From NCBI GenBank assembly GCA_028753945.1, contig JAPNXP010000011.1:1550001-1614000 (forward strand): a DNA stretch of 64,000 nt. The letters are read 5' to 3'. Within the stretch, counting starts at the first letter, position 1. Every line of letters starts with the position of its first letter. The DNA comes from Hexactinellida sp. DTS-2022 (lineage: Eukaryota > Porifera > Hexactinellida). Of this stretch, positions 20,745 through 31,363 are shown piece after piece. The notes beneath the pieces are model-generated. The model worked only from the letters and a program-made list of their open reading frames with translations. It ran no database searches and was not told where the DNA came from. The translations under genes and the position numbers were made by a program.

Positions 20745-21182
20745 ATAATAAACAGCATTAAACCCGATGGTTTTTTTTCTTCACTTCAGCATTGAGGAGC
20801 CTTGTTCAATATAGAGGGGGGGAGCGGCTTTAACGGACTTGTAACGGAAGTTAGACAAATTTAATGAGTTATCTTTAAAGTTAATTCGTTAATGAAAAAT
20901 TTAACTTAGTTAATTAACGATTAACGGTTTAGTTCCCAGCTTTGTCATTTACTTTAATCTCTAAAACTATAAGAAGTGATGTTCTATTGGTATCCAGTTT
21001 TTTATCTTTCATCTCATGAATAATCGCTTTAATGTTTTATAATTTCTATGCAGTAAAAACCTCTCTAAGACCAATGACACATAGCGCTGCATCTACTAAC
21101 AGATGGGCCGGAATAGCTTTGGCAGAGGCACTACCTGAAAGTCATGTCGCAACTGAGGCCCAGGTTGTCGAACCTAGTATGG
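20745..21182. other. No clear feature
   Basis: AT-rich; a 43-codon frame at 21074-21205 has no recognisable content. Confidence 0.4.
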
Positions 21183-21190
21183 GGTCCACC

Positions 21191-21353
21191 CAGTGTTTTT
21201 TTTAAGGCAAATTAGAGGCCCAAAATGGACCTCTAATTTTTCTCAATGGGCCTCTAATTTTTAACGTGCTAAGTACTCAATATCATGAAATGTAGAGTGA
21301 GGGCCTCTAATTGTTGGTAGGGCCCTCTAAGCAAATCCTTAAAAAAAACACTG
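21191..21353. mobile_element. hAT-type MITE, 163 bp, exact TSD
   Basis: Perfect 17-bp termini CAGTGTTTTTTTTAAGG and its complement. The 8-bp duplication GGTCCACC is exact (21183-21190 and 21354-21361). GGGCCTCTAATT-like units repeat inside. Confidence 0.93.
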
Positions 21354-21456
21354 GGTCCACCCCCTCAGTATTTCAATCTTGGGGCCCACTGAAATCCTGC
21401 AAGGCGGATCCATCCCAAGGATGAATTGTATTGTACAAACAAATATTTTTATACTA

Positions 21457-21630
21457 CAGTGGAAGCCGCTTAATCGGGACGCCTCGGGAGTAGGAATTTA
21501 GTCCCGTTTTTCCGGTTCTCCCGATTAACCGATATACTTTATACTATTTGATACGAATTGGTTTCCAAAGCCTCGTCCCGAATAACCGAATTTCCCGATT
21601 AACCGTCTCCCGATTAAGCGGCTTCCACTT
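21457..21630. mobile_element. pogo/Tigger-type MITE, 174 bp
   Basis: Termini CAGTGGAAGCCGCTTAATCG and CGATTAAGCGGCTTCCACTT (last base changed) flanked by TA on both sides (21455-21456 and 21631-21632). The interior repeats CCCGATTAACCG. TA duplication and CAGT ends are typical of Tc1/mariner-pogo. Confidence 0.88.
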
Positions 21631-21632
21631 TA

Positions 21633-22226
21633 CTATCAGCTCTATTCATGTGCGTAGCCATGGGGATGGCTTCGGGGGGCCTGCCCCCCAAGAAATTATA
21701 CCTGGCCCTCACAAATTTTCTACAATAAATTGAATAAGGATATATTCAGCTTTCGCTCACTTAATTGTAATGACCATAAAAATAATGGCCACCCAAAAAC
21801 TTTTTGGTTGTTCAAAACTTTTGGTTTTTGGTTCAACCATAACTTCTCAATATTCTCTATATTTTAATTTCTGCTAATTTTTAATTAATCATTGCAATCC
21901 TTGATTATACGGGATCGTTGGAACAAGTCCATAAGGTTCGGATCATCGAAATTCGCTATAAATTGCCACTATAAATCGCTATAAATTGTCAATGTGATAG
22001 GAACTGGGGCCATTGGGGTTTCCGATAATATAATTTCTAGAGGGATAGAAGGCCTAAGAATTTTCGCGTTCTCGCAACTCTCGCTCAGTGTTCAACTGTG
22101 GAACTTCCTTGATAAACGCTCTCTAAAACATCCTCCAGTCCAGATCCTAACATAATCGCACCAATTGACGGTATTGACCCAACATAACGAAAATTAAAGC
22201 CTCCTAACCGCACAACAACTGGTAAT
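21633..22226. other. Old repeat DNA
   Basis: 21650-21700 (GCGTAGCCATGGGGATGGCTTC..GGCCTGCCCCC) resembles one end of a hAT MITE without partner. The rest holds no gene that could be recognised; AATTGCCACTATAAATCGC-type units repeat near 21955. Confidence 0.4.
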
Positions 22227-23593
22227 TTATTTTCTATTACAATACGCATTGTTTGAACGAGAGTGAAGATCGAATGTAATGGTGATTGCTTTTCTTTTAG
22301 ACAAGCTCATACATCGCATGATAGTGGTATAAATTGTGTCTAAATTATCTGGATCAGCATCCACAATGGGGAGATATTCTATCGAAAACTTTTTACAGAC
22401 TCTCCCCTTTGGACTTCCTTCATGAACCCATTTCATTTCAGATGATCGAAGCTCTCGTCGATATTTTTGTTAAGCAACCCTCCGATCCATTCAACGTCAC
22501 TCAGTGACGTGCAGAGCTTTGTAAATGTGATTTAAATCTGATTATCTTAAGGCCATCTAATTTTTCTGGAATAAACCTTGATATTTCAACTATATACTAG
22601 CTTAAAAAATTTTCTTTACATTTTTATGAAATTTCACACATTTAATTGGATCTTTACTGTATGAGTTGCTGGGGTGGTTACATTAATACTGCCCATTGCA
22701 TGAAATGGGCTGTTGTCATATATGGATGTAAGGTTGAGGTCCATGTTATCACCAACAAATTGCATAAAGGAAGACTCTCTGGAATGTGTGGACAATTATG
22801 TCCCTCACAGAAACTTAAAATTTTGACAGGCAAGTCACCTCTCTTCCGAATTTCTCCTTCACAAACCTGTAGTTTGATCGATGGATCTTCGATTTTATAG
22901 TCTTGACTTTTCAATAAACCTTTCGAAATTCCAGTTTACATTTCAGATGATTGCTTCTCCTGCTAGTCATCCATATAATTAATTACCCCAGTCATCTTGT
23001 AGTTTATGGGCTATTTTATTAGAGTATCCTTAAATACCAAGTTGCAATGAGTCGATAGTTTTTTCGCATGCGGCCTGTTAAAAATTGTAAATTATTTCTA
23101 CAAATTTATTGCTGATTTTAAGTTTCAGTGGTACCTGGGTGTTTTTCGTAGTGTTAATTTCTTGTTAGATCGAATGCAGACATCTTTATAAAGTAGCTGG
23201 TGGAATGGACAAATAGATGTGTAGCTATTGCATGTATCCCAAAATATCCGTTTTATTTTACTGTCTCTATCTACCATTGCGCTTTCCCGTGAAGAGCATT
23301 GAATAGGATAATTATACGTTGTTTGATTAATAAAATTAAACCTGATAATTTATGTAAACTTACTCTATACTTGACGATCTCTTTCTTCAGTCAGAATCCT
23401 TATTCTGCACTTGTTGTGGATTCGTAGGTTGTTTCTCACCGCGCTTTTGGACCATTTCTAACAAGTCCGAGAGGCTCAATTTATAAAAACTGGATATGAG
23501 ACAAAAATAACCTTTTTAAAAACATTAGTTAAGGGAATCAACAGCTGCATCTTCACCACATTTAACACATACTTCCTTCGCATTGTTATCCGC
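22227..23593 (-). pseudogene. Unclassified multi-exon gene remnant
   Basis: Minus-strand coding islands separated by intron-like AT-rich stretches. A start-like segment at 23593 has a Cys pair (CVKCGEDAAVDSL); another at about 23485-23390 reads YKLSLSDLLEMVQKRG; a small block after an AACAG acceptor near 23072 reads AACEKTIDSLQLGI. The 3' block 22436-22227 includes KKFSIEYLPIVDADPDNLDT and IYTTIMRCM..ITFDL. That last pattern resembles a family of repetitive, transposon-associated invertebrate proteins of unknown function with a conserved LP-(I/F)-x-(D/N)-A-x-P block, but I cannot name it. 22914-22678 is a further open stretch on the same strand. Stops between islands make an intact gene unlikely. 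Confidence 0.35.
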
Positions 23594-23599
23594 CATGAA

Positions 23600-24218
23600 C
23601 AGTAGGTTTGTTACTGAATAATCTAGATTGTTTACTAATTGGATGAGATTGAAGTAAACACAAGTACAGTTTTAAAATTGCATTTACACTTGTAGTACTT
23701 TATTAGATTTCAGATTTTCGAATCTTGGAGTAAATGGATAAAGTTCCAGAGATTATATTAATTATAGCACAAATGAGTATTCTAAACAATTCCTAGTGCC
23801 GAAATCACCGATAAAATTTAATTTTTATGTAAAATCGGCGATTTTTGGTCCCTTAAACCCAGGTTTGAAGGGGTGTAAAGATTTCCTCACAGATTTGTGT
23901 TTGCAACTTTTTTCTGTGTTCATTCGTGCACAGAAGAAGACGCTAGCGTAGAATTTGTTTGATAACAATTCTTTTTCAAGGTTGGCCTAAAATACGGGGT
24001 AAAACTCCTGACTAGACCCCTCGTTCAACTCCACTAGAATGATTATACGCATACCTACCACTAAGATGTAATTTGACGAGATTTGTCAGAAAATCTTCAA
24101 TTTTGACGTATATATCGAATAATCTCGTCTACTCACGTTTTATACAGAGGCATAGCAATAGGCGGTTCAGGCAGTCATTGAACCAGGGCCCCCGATGTCT
24201 CGGGGGCCCCAAATAAAA
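23600..24218. other. Intergenic with a GC palindrome
   Basis: No gene. GGGCCCCCGA..TCGGGGGCCC (24187-24210) is a 10-bp stem, probably part of a degraded hAT MITE whose start may be CAGAGGCATAGCAATAGG near 24145. Confidence 0.45.
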
Positions 24219-24701
24219 CCAGCCAACCTATTTGAGTCATATCCCCGTACATTGGACAAAATCCCCGTACAAGGTCCCAAAGATTTTTCTCGCTCGCTCT
24301 ATATATATAAACCATGTTCCTTCTTTATGTGGTCAATGCAGAATGCATAGCAGAATATACTATCATCACTGTGGACATTTTTAGGCATTATTTGACTCAT
24401 AGTAGTAAGTTAAAAATTCCCTTAAAAGTAAATTATGTTAATTAAAATTCCTGTAAAGTTCCTGTTGACAACATAAAAGCACAACTGGTTTATATATTTA
24501 TTAAAGCGTACAGGGATTCCCTATACAGTATATAAGTCAATCTTTTTTTCCTTTCCAAAGTGCTAATTTTACTATGTAAGTGTATAGTAATTACCTGGAC
24601 GAGCGAGCGCAGCGAGCTAGACAAATTTGGGAGGTGTACAGGGATTTTGTCCAATGTACAGGAAAAAACTGGAGCCCTGTACAGGTAAATAGGTTGGCAG
24701 G
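24219..24701. mobile_element. Inverted-repeat MITE of unassigned superfamily
   Basis: Ends CCAGCCAACCTATTT (24219) and AAATAGGTTGGCAGG (24687-24701) face each other. Further in, GTACATTGGACAAAATCCCC on the left matches GGGATTTTGTCCAATGTACA on the right, and CTCGCTCGCTC pairs with GAGCGAGCGCAGCGAG. No clear target duplication was found. Confidence 0.65.
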
Positions 24702-24810
24702 TATGGATTATAAGTTGATTATAATTGATTTGAGAAAGTTAGTTTCGGAAATGTGGGCGATTTACGATGAAAAGCCCACACTGCCATCCACATAAAATGT
24801 TTCCCCGAAC

Positions 24811-25031
24811 CATAGACTACTTTAATAAAGGTCTGTAGGCTGCCAGCCCGGGTCCTGGAACTTGGGTTCATTGTGTCATATTGATATCTCGTAATCCGCT
24901 AATGCTAGACAAAGGAATTGTATTATTGTCATATAGGAAGTCATATTTTGGGAGTCCATTGGTCATATTGCCTAATCTCAAATATTTGTGGAATGTGAGT
25001 TTTTCGATTTTCACAGCTTTCTCTTATATAG
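24811..25031 (+). repeat. P-like non-autonomous repeat, 5' part, cut by the gypsy insertion
   Basis: Starts CATAGACTACTTTAATAAAGG and continues through GGTCCTGGAACTTGG, ATCTCGTAAT and AATATTTGTGGAATGTGAG, all also present in order at 44338-44560. It stops at ATAG|TGTTA, the gypsy 5' LTR edge, and seems to resume at 29699. The CATAG start resembles the P-like elements here. Confidence 0.6.
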
Positions 25032-25062
25032 TGTTATTGTTTAGTCAACTTATTTACCTTCT
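25032..25062 (+). repeat. Remnant of gypsy 5' LTR (about 30 of 200 bp)
   Basis: TGTTATTGTTTAGTCAACTT..TTTACC matches the first 30 bases of the 3' LTR (TGTTATAGTTTAGTACAACT..TTACC) with three or four changes, then jumps to leader sequence just before the gag start at 25081. Confidence 0.75.
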
Positions 25063-25080
25063 GCAATTTAAAAGCAAAAT

Positions 25081-25783
25081 AATGTCTGTTACTAATATGG
25101 ACATGAAACACGTTCCCTCTCTATTGACCGCTCAGCTGCCGAGAGAAGTACAAAATAAGATAAAAGAAAGACTAGTTTCCATTGATGACGACCTCCAGCA
25201 CGAAGATGCCCACCATCTCATTCAGCAAGTAAAATTGAACTTGTGAATGCTGGACATTACTTAACCAAAGGATATCTAAATTACGCTGCTGTATCGAAGG
25301 TCGCGGTGCTAGATTAGCCCTTATCAAACTGATAGTCCAAGAAATGAAAGTGAATCGGGATTCGAAGTTAATTATATGAGAGGACAATACGCACCACACA
25401 AAAGAAGGCAACATAAACCCAGTCAGAAATGGAAATATTCAAAGAAACGCGTTACATGCTATATATGTGGAAAATACCACTTCTGGCGTTATTGTCCTGA
25501 GAAAAGATGCGCAAAATGTGGGGGGAAAGGGCATCCAATGGGAGAGTGTAAGGAAAGCCTCACAGACTCGAAAGGACAAGTAATGGGTACCAAAATACCT
25601 TATAAGAGAGAAGAAATGTCTGTCATATTACCAATTAAACTCTCAGGAGAACCTATTTACGCCTTACTCGACAGCGGGGCAGGTCCCTTAGTTATTGACA
25701 AGAATACACTATGCCAGTTAGGCTTAGATCTATGGCTGGAACCAAAAGAAGGTAAATATTTAGTATATCGAGCGAACCAGTAA
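25081..25783 (+). pseudogene. gypsy gag nucleocapsid and start of protease
   Basis: A short gag start (25081-25245, with LPREVQNKIKERLVSIDDD) is broken and missing most of capsid. From 25376 the frame has two CCHC zinc knuckles (CYICGKYHFWRYC and CAKCGGKGHPMGEC), which package RNA, and then the protease active site ALLDSGAGPLVID. The frame stops at 25783 and protease continues in the next one. Confidence 0.8.
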
Positions 25784-25785
25784 AG

Positions 25786-27294
25786 GTGATAGGGAGTGTA
25801 AATATCATGGTAGACCTAGGATACGAACAAATATTAGAACATTCATTCAAAATTCTGACAGAGACGGAACCCACATGCATATTAGGACGTGATTTTTTAA
25901 AGAAGTTCGGAACCACCGAGTTCAATTGGACTGAGGGCCAAGTACGTTTCGGAAAAACTTGGAAAACTGCTCACATGAGAATTGAGGGAGGCGAACCTCT
26001 GTCACGTGCGAGTGTAGCAAGTCTAGACATTGTCGACCATGTCGCCTCGATAGAAGACCTACAATCCCATTATATTATAGAGAAGAGTTTATCTGATCGA
26101 ACAGTGATTGCTATTAACAGAACTTCTAAATAAATATTCTGAAGTATGTGCTACCAATCCCAAAAGACCTAACCCGGCGAATGGGACGAAACACAGAATA
26201 ATTACAGGAGACGCCCAACCCATAATGCGGCCGTATCCCATCAGTCCAGAAATAGAAAAAGAAGTCAACAGACAAATTGAAGAAATTCTCATAAATGGAA
26301 TATGCCGTCCATCAGATTCACCCTGGGCGAGTATGGGTACTGCTTATCACATACCGCGATGGATCGAAAAGATTTGTGGTAGATTATCGCTCCCTAAATA
26401 AAGTCACCCAAACAGACAGCTACCCTATGCCAAATCCCAGGAAACCATCGATCGTTTTAATGGAGACACTTATTTCAGCAAGTTAGACTGCGCCAGCGCC
26501 TACTGGGCGATTGAAATACCTTAAGAGGATCGCCATAAAACGGCTTTAGTATGTACAAGAGGTCTCTTTGAGATGAACAGGATGCCTTTCGGCCTCGTGA
26601 ACAGTCAATCCAGTTATCAAAGGCTAATGGATGCAACCCTGCGACACGTTGACCACGCAGAACCTTATATTGACGACATTTGTGTCCATTCGTCGACATT
26701 TGAGCAACACCTCGATGATTTAGAATCGACCTGCGAGCATTAGAAAAAGCGAATATTCAACTCAGAGTCGAGAAATGAAACTTTGCATTCCAAGATGCAG
26801 AGTTTATTGGGAATGTAATTTCAGAGTCTGGTCACAGTCCAACTCCGAACTTATTGGATAAAATTCGAAATGTCCAGACACCGAGAGGAAAGAAAGAGTT
26901 GCAAAGGTTCCTAGGCCTGGCTAACTTCTATTGGGACCACGTACCCGGCTACGCTCGAATCGCAGAGCCACTTTACAGACTAACTTGAAAATCACAGGTA
27001 TGGGATTGGAATGATGCAGCTGAAGACGCTTGTGGGAGGCTCAAGAGAAGTCTCATAGAAGCGCCAGTGATACTCGCGTTTCCCAACTGGCGGAATGAGT
27101 TTATCTTACAAACTGACGAGTCGTGTGTCGCAGTAGGAGCTGTGTTATCGCAATACGATAAAAACGGAGCACTTATGCCAATATATTACTTCTCCTCGGG
27201 ACTGACCCCCGCCCAGAAAAATTATTCTGCGGGAGAGCTGGAATGTTGGGAACTTGTGGCCTCAAGTAGGAATTTCAAAAGTACCTGCAAGTAG
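25786..27294 (+). pseudogene. gypsy protease C-terminus, reverse transcriptase and RNase H, broken
   Basis: Begins with the protease tail (CILGRDFLKKFG), then the RT fingers (RPYPISPEIEKEV, VVDYRSLNKVTQTDSYPMP) and palm with the YIDDICVHS polymerase motif near 26670. RT connection (LQRFLGLANFYWDHVPGYA) and the RNase H start (LQTDESCVAVGAVLSQYDK, about 27110) follow. In-frame stops near 26523, 26742, 26776 and 26986 and shifts near 26120, 26380 and 27290 disable it. RT copies the element RNA and RNase H removes the template. Confidence 0.85.
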
Positions 27295-27302
27295 CCCCGG
27301 GT

Positions 27303-29199
27303 GTGAGATTTATGTCCGATCATAATGCTCTGGTATGGCTAAAGAAGCAAAAGGATACACGTGGAAAGTTTACCCGATGGGTACAAGAACTGGAGACCCT
27401 GAACTATCAAATCGATTACATCAAAGGGGAGGATAACGTCATAGCTGACTGCCTATCGAGATTAGACTCTGAGATCGACTGGGAGATTAATGATGAAACC
27501 GAACACTTCGAGAGGCCATCTACTATTTCAATGGGGACAACTATAATGAGAGCCTTAAAAGGGTTCAGCAAGATTACCCTGCTACAAGAACATCTATGGA
27601 ACAAGCTCAGCGAAACAAGAAATATATCATGTGGTCCATTTAAGAAGTATTTCGGCATGTCCATCACAAACGGCCTACTCTGCATAGGGAGGAAGGTGGT
27701 TGTACCCCCACTCTTGAGGGAAGAAATTCTAGGTTTGGTGCACAACGAAGGACATTTTGGCATTGAGAAAACTACTCTCCTCCTCCGAGACAAATTCCAC
27801 TGGAGGGGAATGAATGATGACATCGAAATGTTCTGCAATTGTTGCCTAACTTGTCTCAAAAATAAAACTAGAACAGAGAGGTAAGAAAGGTTAGTTCCTA
27901 TCGAGTTCTATCGAGATATGTTGCGTTTTTCGACGTTGCATATCTTCCTTGGTCTTCTGACTACCACCGTTATTTTCTCATTTTAGTGGACAATTTCTCA
28001 AAATTCACGCAGTTGATCCCCATGCCAAACCAAGAAGCCGAGACAATAGCTAATTCAGTTGCAACTGGATGGATCTACAGCAGAGTGGACCATGGGTCAA
28101 CATTGGTGACCCATGACCCATCTGACCCATCGCATCTGTGACCCATGACCCATTGACCCATTGACCCATGACCCATCGAGTGACCCATTGACCCATCGAG
28201 TAACGCTTTGACCCATCGTGTTACCCATTGACCTATTTAAATATCTATTTTTAATATCTAAACATTATGTAACACAATGCAACTTACAATATATGTATTA
28301 ACCTATGTAAATCAATTACTTTTGGTAGACTTCTATGTTCCATTTCCAAAGAAATACCCTGTTTAGTTTCTGGGTTAATTTGATTCGTCTATAACTGGAC
28401 GAACATCGAAATTCCAAATGGGTCATGGGTCACAGAGCCGTGACCCATGACCCATCTGACCCATCAATTTAAGTGACCCATTTGACCCATGACCCATGAC
28501 CCATCGACCCATGGTCCACTCTGATCTACAGACACGGTCCCCCACGGATAATGATTAGCGACCAGGCACTTAATGTGGATGAGGACAAAATTAGGGACCT
28601 ACTAACAAATTGGGATAGAGAAAAGGCATCGTTCCCCCTACCATCCCCAAGGAGATGATCAAGTTGAGCGTGGAATATGAACCACAAAACAGGTCATGAG
28701 ATGCGTCCTTACTGAAAGAAACATTGAGAGGAACAGTTGGTCCACCCTCCTACCAGAAATTAACTACATTATCAATTCTGTTCGGAATTCTAGCACTAAA
28801 TACACTCCTTATAAAGTTTTCTATGGGACAGACCCCAAACTGCTGAGTACAGCGTCAGTGGACATGGAAATTCTTGTCCGTTTCAACTCGGTTCAAGAGT
28901 GGGTAGCAGATATCACGGAAACTGAAGAATTAATTAATCAAAGTGTCAATGATCATTTAGGGCACGCAAGAGAGGTAATGAAGAGAAACTATGATGTCGG
29001 GAAATCAACCAGTCAGATTGACGTCGGTGATTCTTTGCTTGTAAAGAACGAAACCAGGGACGACTGTCTGGATCCCCTGTACAAAGGTCCTTTCCCCGTC
29101 CTTAAGAAACCTGGATCCAATGTCAGAATACGGATCAGTGGAGAGAAAGAAAAGATTGTTCATCTCAACCGATGCAGATGGTATTTTAGTGGATTTTAG
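27303..29199 (+). pseudogene. gypsy RNase H tail and integrase, broken and split by a MITE
   Basis: FMSDHNALVWL and DNVIADCLSR are the RNase H end. An HHCC integrase finger follows (HNEGHFGIEK .. CNCCLTC, about 27740-27860). The core has the first Asp in VDNFSKFTQLIPMP (about 27990). After the MITE at 28081-28523 come ISDQALNVDEDKI (second Asp) and DDQVERG (Glu, about 28658), then the C-terminal fold (28696-29199, VGDSLLVKNETRDD..LYKGPFPVLKKP). Several stops and shifts are present around 27880 and 28640-28690. Confidence 0.85.
28081..28523. mobile_element. hAT-type MITE made of GACCCAT repeats, in gypsy integrase
   Basis: 443 bp. Perfect 18-bp termini CAGAGTGGACCATGGGTC and complement; exact 8-bp target duplication ATCTACAG (28073-28080 and 28524-28531). 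Both shoulders are arrays of GACCCAT units (roughly 28105-28235 and 28420-28510) around an AT-rich middle. Confidence 0.95.
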
Positions 29200-29262
29200 T
29201 CTACTGATAATGAGAATACTGAGGCGGTAAAATCAAAAGATACAGATACTATCAGAGGAGAG

Positions 29263-29445
29263 TTGCAGCAGCAAGATCAAAGCGATTTAGACAACATTGA
29301 GTCAATCTCTTCTGACGAAGCCCCTTTGGAAGAGGAAAGCATTTGTGATCATATTTCGGGGACTTCCCTTAGACCGTCAGATCGTATTAAGAGAAAACCA
29401 CAATGGTTACAGGGAGAGGAATGGCCAGACGACTCGTCGCCCTAG
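29263..29445 (+). CDS. Acidic tail frame between gypsy integrase and 3' LTR
   Basis: 60 codons, acidic (SDEAPLEEESICDH) ending in RPSDRIKRKPQWLQGEEW. The RPSDRxRKxPxW pattern is common in the C-terminal tail of Ty3/gypsy polyproteins. It is probably the last part of pol, separated by a stop at 29198. Confidence 0.5.
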   Translation: MQQQDQSDLDNIESISSDEAPLEEESICDHISGTSLRPSDRIKRKPQWLQGEEWPDDSSP

Positions 29446-29480
29446 TAAGCACCACTTCGCTTGTTCATCCTCGAATTATT

Positions 29481-29494
29481 AGGAGGGGGAGTGG
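29481..29494 (+). promoter_or_regulatory. gypsy polypurine tract
   Basis: AGGAGGGGGAGTGG directly abuts the TGTTA start of the 3' LTR; it is the expected primer site for plus-strand synthesis. Confidence 0.8.
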
Positions 29495-29694
29495 TGTTAT
29501 AGTTTAGTACAACTTAGTTACCTGGATCTATTTTAGTACCATAGACCACCCAAGCAGACGAAAGTCAAGTAGTCGCTTATGATAATTATATATTCATTGT
29601 TATTCTTATTTGTATATTATTTACTCAAATTCTATAATTAACTCTACTTCATTTGGTCAATTGTTTGTTCAGATTACCATAATTAGTCGTAACA
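29495..29694 (+). repeat. gypsy 3' LTR, 200 bp
   Basis: TGTTATAGTTTAG .. TTAGTCGTAACA with TGTTA/TAACA inverted ends, followed by ATAG, which also precedes the 5' LTR. The end was set here because sequence from 29699 on matches the older repeat at 44571. Confidence 0.75.
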
Positions 29695-29698
29695 ATAG

Positions 29699-30340
29699 TA
29701 ATAATCTCAAATTCTCGACTTCAGTTAGACTGTTAGAATATGAATTTTGTATGAATTTTTCTAGGTTCAACCTTCCAACAACCAGATGAATTTATTATAC
29801 AATAAATTCAGGTAATTAGAGTTAGGAAATTTAAGCATTGTGCCAGAACTAATTTTACCAGAATAGTTGATTAGAAATCCAACAAATTAAGGTATTACAT
29901 ACCACAGAATTGTGTCCTGTATGACTCGTCAATTGTGAATTTGGAGAGCATTTTTGAGTACCTCAAAAATTTGAGCTCTCTGAATGAGCCGAATAATGTT
30001 CCTCAATTCACTCTAAATTAACACTGTGAAAATGGGGCATAAAGGTGTTAACTTAATCAAAATCGAATACCGAGGTGCACATTAAACGGCAACTATCAAT
30101 ATACATGCAAAGTTTCAGAAGTCAAGGGTCAACGTCGTGGCCAAGACATAAGTTACGAATAAAAAATGAATTACGAAGGCAACCGATTTACACATGGGAC
30201 TAGTACAATTAGTCGTTATTGTCAAAAAAGGTTTTGGTAATGTATGTGCTCTCAACCTTTACAAAATGTACAAACATCATGATGTTTTCAAAACCGGTCC
30301 ATCCAAACTGCCCAAACCTGTGGCTAAAGCCCTGTGAAAC
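29699..30340. repeat. Continuation of the interrupted P-like repeat, then spacer
   Basis: TAATCTCAAATTCTCGACTTCAGTTAGA at 29700-29727 corresponds to 44574-44600 and TAGAATATGAATTTTGTA at 29736 to 44755. Beyond about 29780 no similarity or gene was seen. A partial pogo-like terminus (ACAGTTGAAACCTGTTTTTTC) lies at 30339-30359. Confidence 0.5.
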
Positions 30341-30402
30341 AGTTGAAACCTGTTTTTTCTAACAACGGATATTTCTAACTACCGTATACACCATTTTATT
30401 TC

Positions 30403-30720
30403 TTGTTCGCTAGATATTTCGATTCCTCTAAGCTACTCAATCTCATCACGTCTCCAAATAATCCCGGCTTCAAATCACAAACAATTATTGAAACAGAAAC
30501 AGAATGGATATTGATTAAATTCAGATCTTACGAACTCCCAAATAACGATAACGAATGGGTAGAAACAATAGCTGCAACTCGTAAGACGGACAAGAAAAAT
30601 GCCAGAAAAAACTTTAAAAAGAACATCAAAAGTCGAAAAGAAATCCTCGTCCGCAAAGTTAAACGCATTGATACGTCAATAACTATGATTCACTTTGCTA
30701 TTGTATTTTTTTTAAAGTAA
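30403..30720 (+). CDS. Unrecognised ORF, 105 codons
   Basis: Predicted protein with a Lys/Arg-rich segment (KTDKKNARKNFKKNIKSRKE) and a hydrophobic tail. No family recognised. It opens a stretch of coding-looking fragments that continues after the 31364-32187 insertion (32200-33110), so it may be the first exon of one lost gene. The start is the first Met of the frame. Confidence 0.3.
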   Translation: MFARYFDSSKLLNLITSPNNPGFKSQTIIETETEWILIKFRSYELPNNDNEWVETIAATRKTDKKNARKNFKKNIKSRKEILVRKVKRIDTSITMIHFAIVFFLK

Positions 30721-31363
30721 CAAAATTAACCCTCGAAATTATCACAAACGATAAACAACCGGTAAGTTAACTTTGGTTTTTTTGTTTACCCTCTTACTAA
30801 TGACTCATTCCTATTACATTTTGGTTACACCAATGAAAAATCAAACACCCGACATCAAGCCAACCGAATTTTCATTTTCGTATTTAATTGGTAATTATTT
30901 CCGATTGTTTACTGCTATATTTAAAAATTCGTAATTAACAATTGGAATTCACTTAGAACCATTTAGGAGATCCTGACTTTGGGTGCAACTGAAGAAATCT
31001 ATTAAATCCCTGAACAAATTGGAACAGAACAATGTATTGATGATACACTAAATACCATAAATCCTCAAGTGTTAGCAGCTCTGAACAACCATACCTATCC
31101 AAATCCTCTACCTAAAACGCTCGCCATCAAAGCTGAATCACTAACATAGCTAACTCACCATACGATTACCATCCATCGACTGAACTTGATTTTACGACCA
31201 AAGAAAAGAAGACGTCATTACCCCCGCTAAATGGTACACCAAATATCGCGATAGCCATCTCTGTAACGATCCAATACAAATCAGAAAATACTATTATTAT
31301 CCACAAGCAGTTCTCTTACTTGTTTTGATTCAGTTAATTTATCACTTAAGCATCAAGTAGAAC

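Larger units (their letters stand above)
25032..29694 (+). mobile_element. Ty3/gypsy LTR retrotransposon, decayed
   Basis: Order: 5' LTR remnant, gag with two CCHC knuckles, aspartic protease (LLDSGAG), reverse transcriptase (YIDD), RNase H, integrase with HHCC finger, then chromodomain-less tail, polypurine tract and 3' LTR. RT before integrase makes it Ty3/gypsy. LTRs begin TGTTA and end TAACA, and a 4-bp ATAG (25028-25031 and 29695-29698) flanks the unit. Many stops and frameshifts, an almost deleted 5' LTR and a MITE in integrase show it is dead. It lies within an older P-like repeat. Confidence 0.85.

Noticed and set aside
21074-21205. 43-codon frame ahead of the MITE at 21191
   Set aside because: Too short, unrecognised, and its end is created by the MITE.
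29495-29898. A longer 407-bp gypsy 3' LTR ending at TATTACA
   Set aside because: Sequence from 29699 belongs to an older repeat also found at 44571, and TAACA at 29694 followed by ATAG fits the LTR end and target duplication better.
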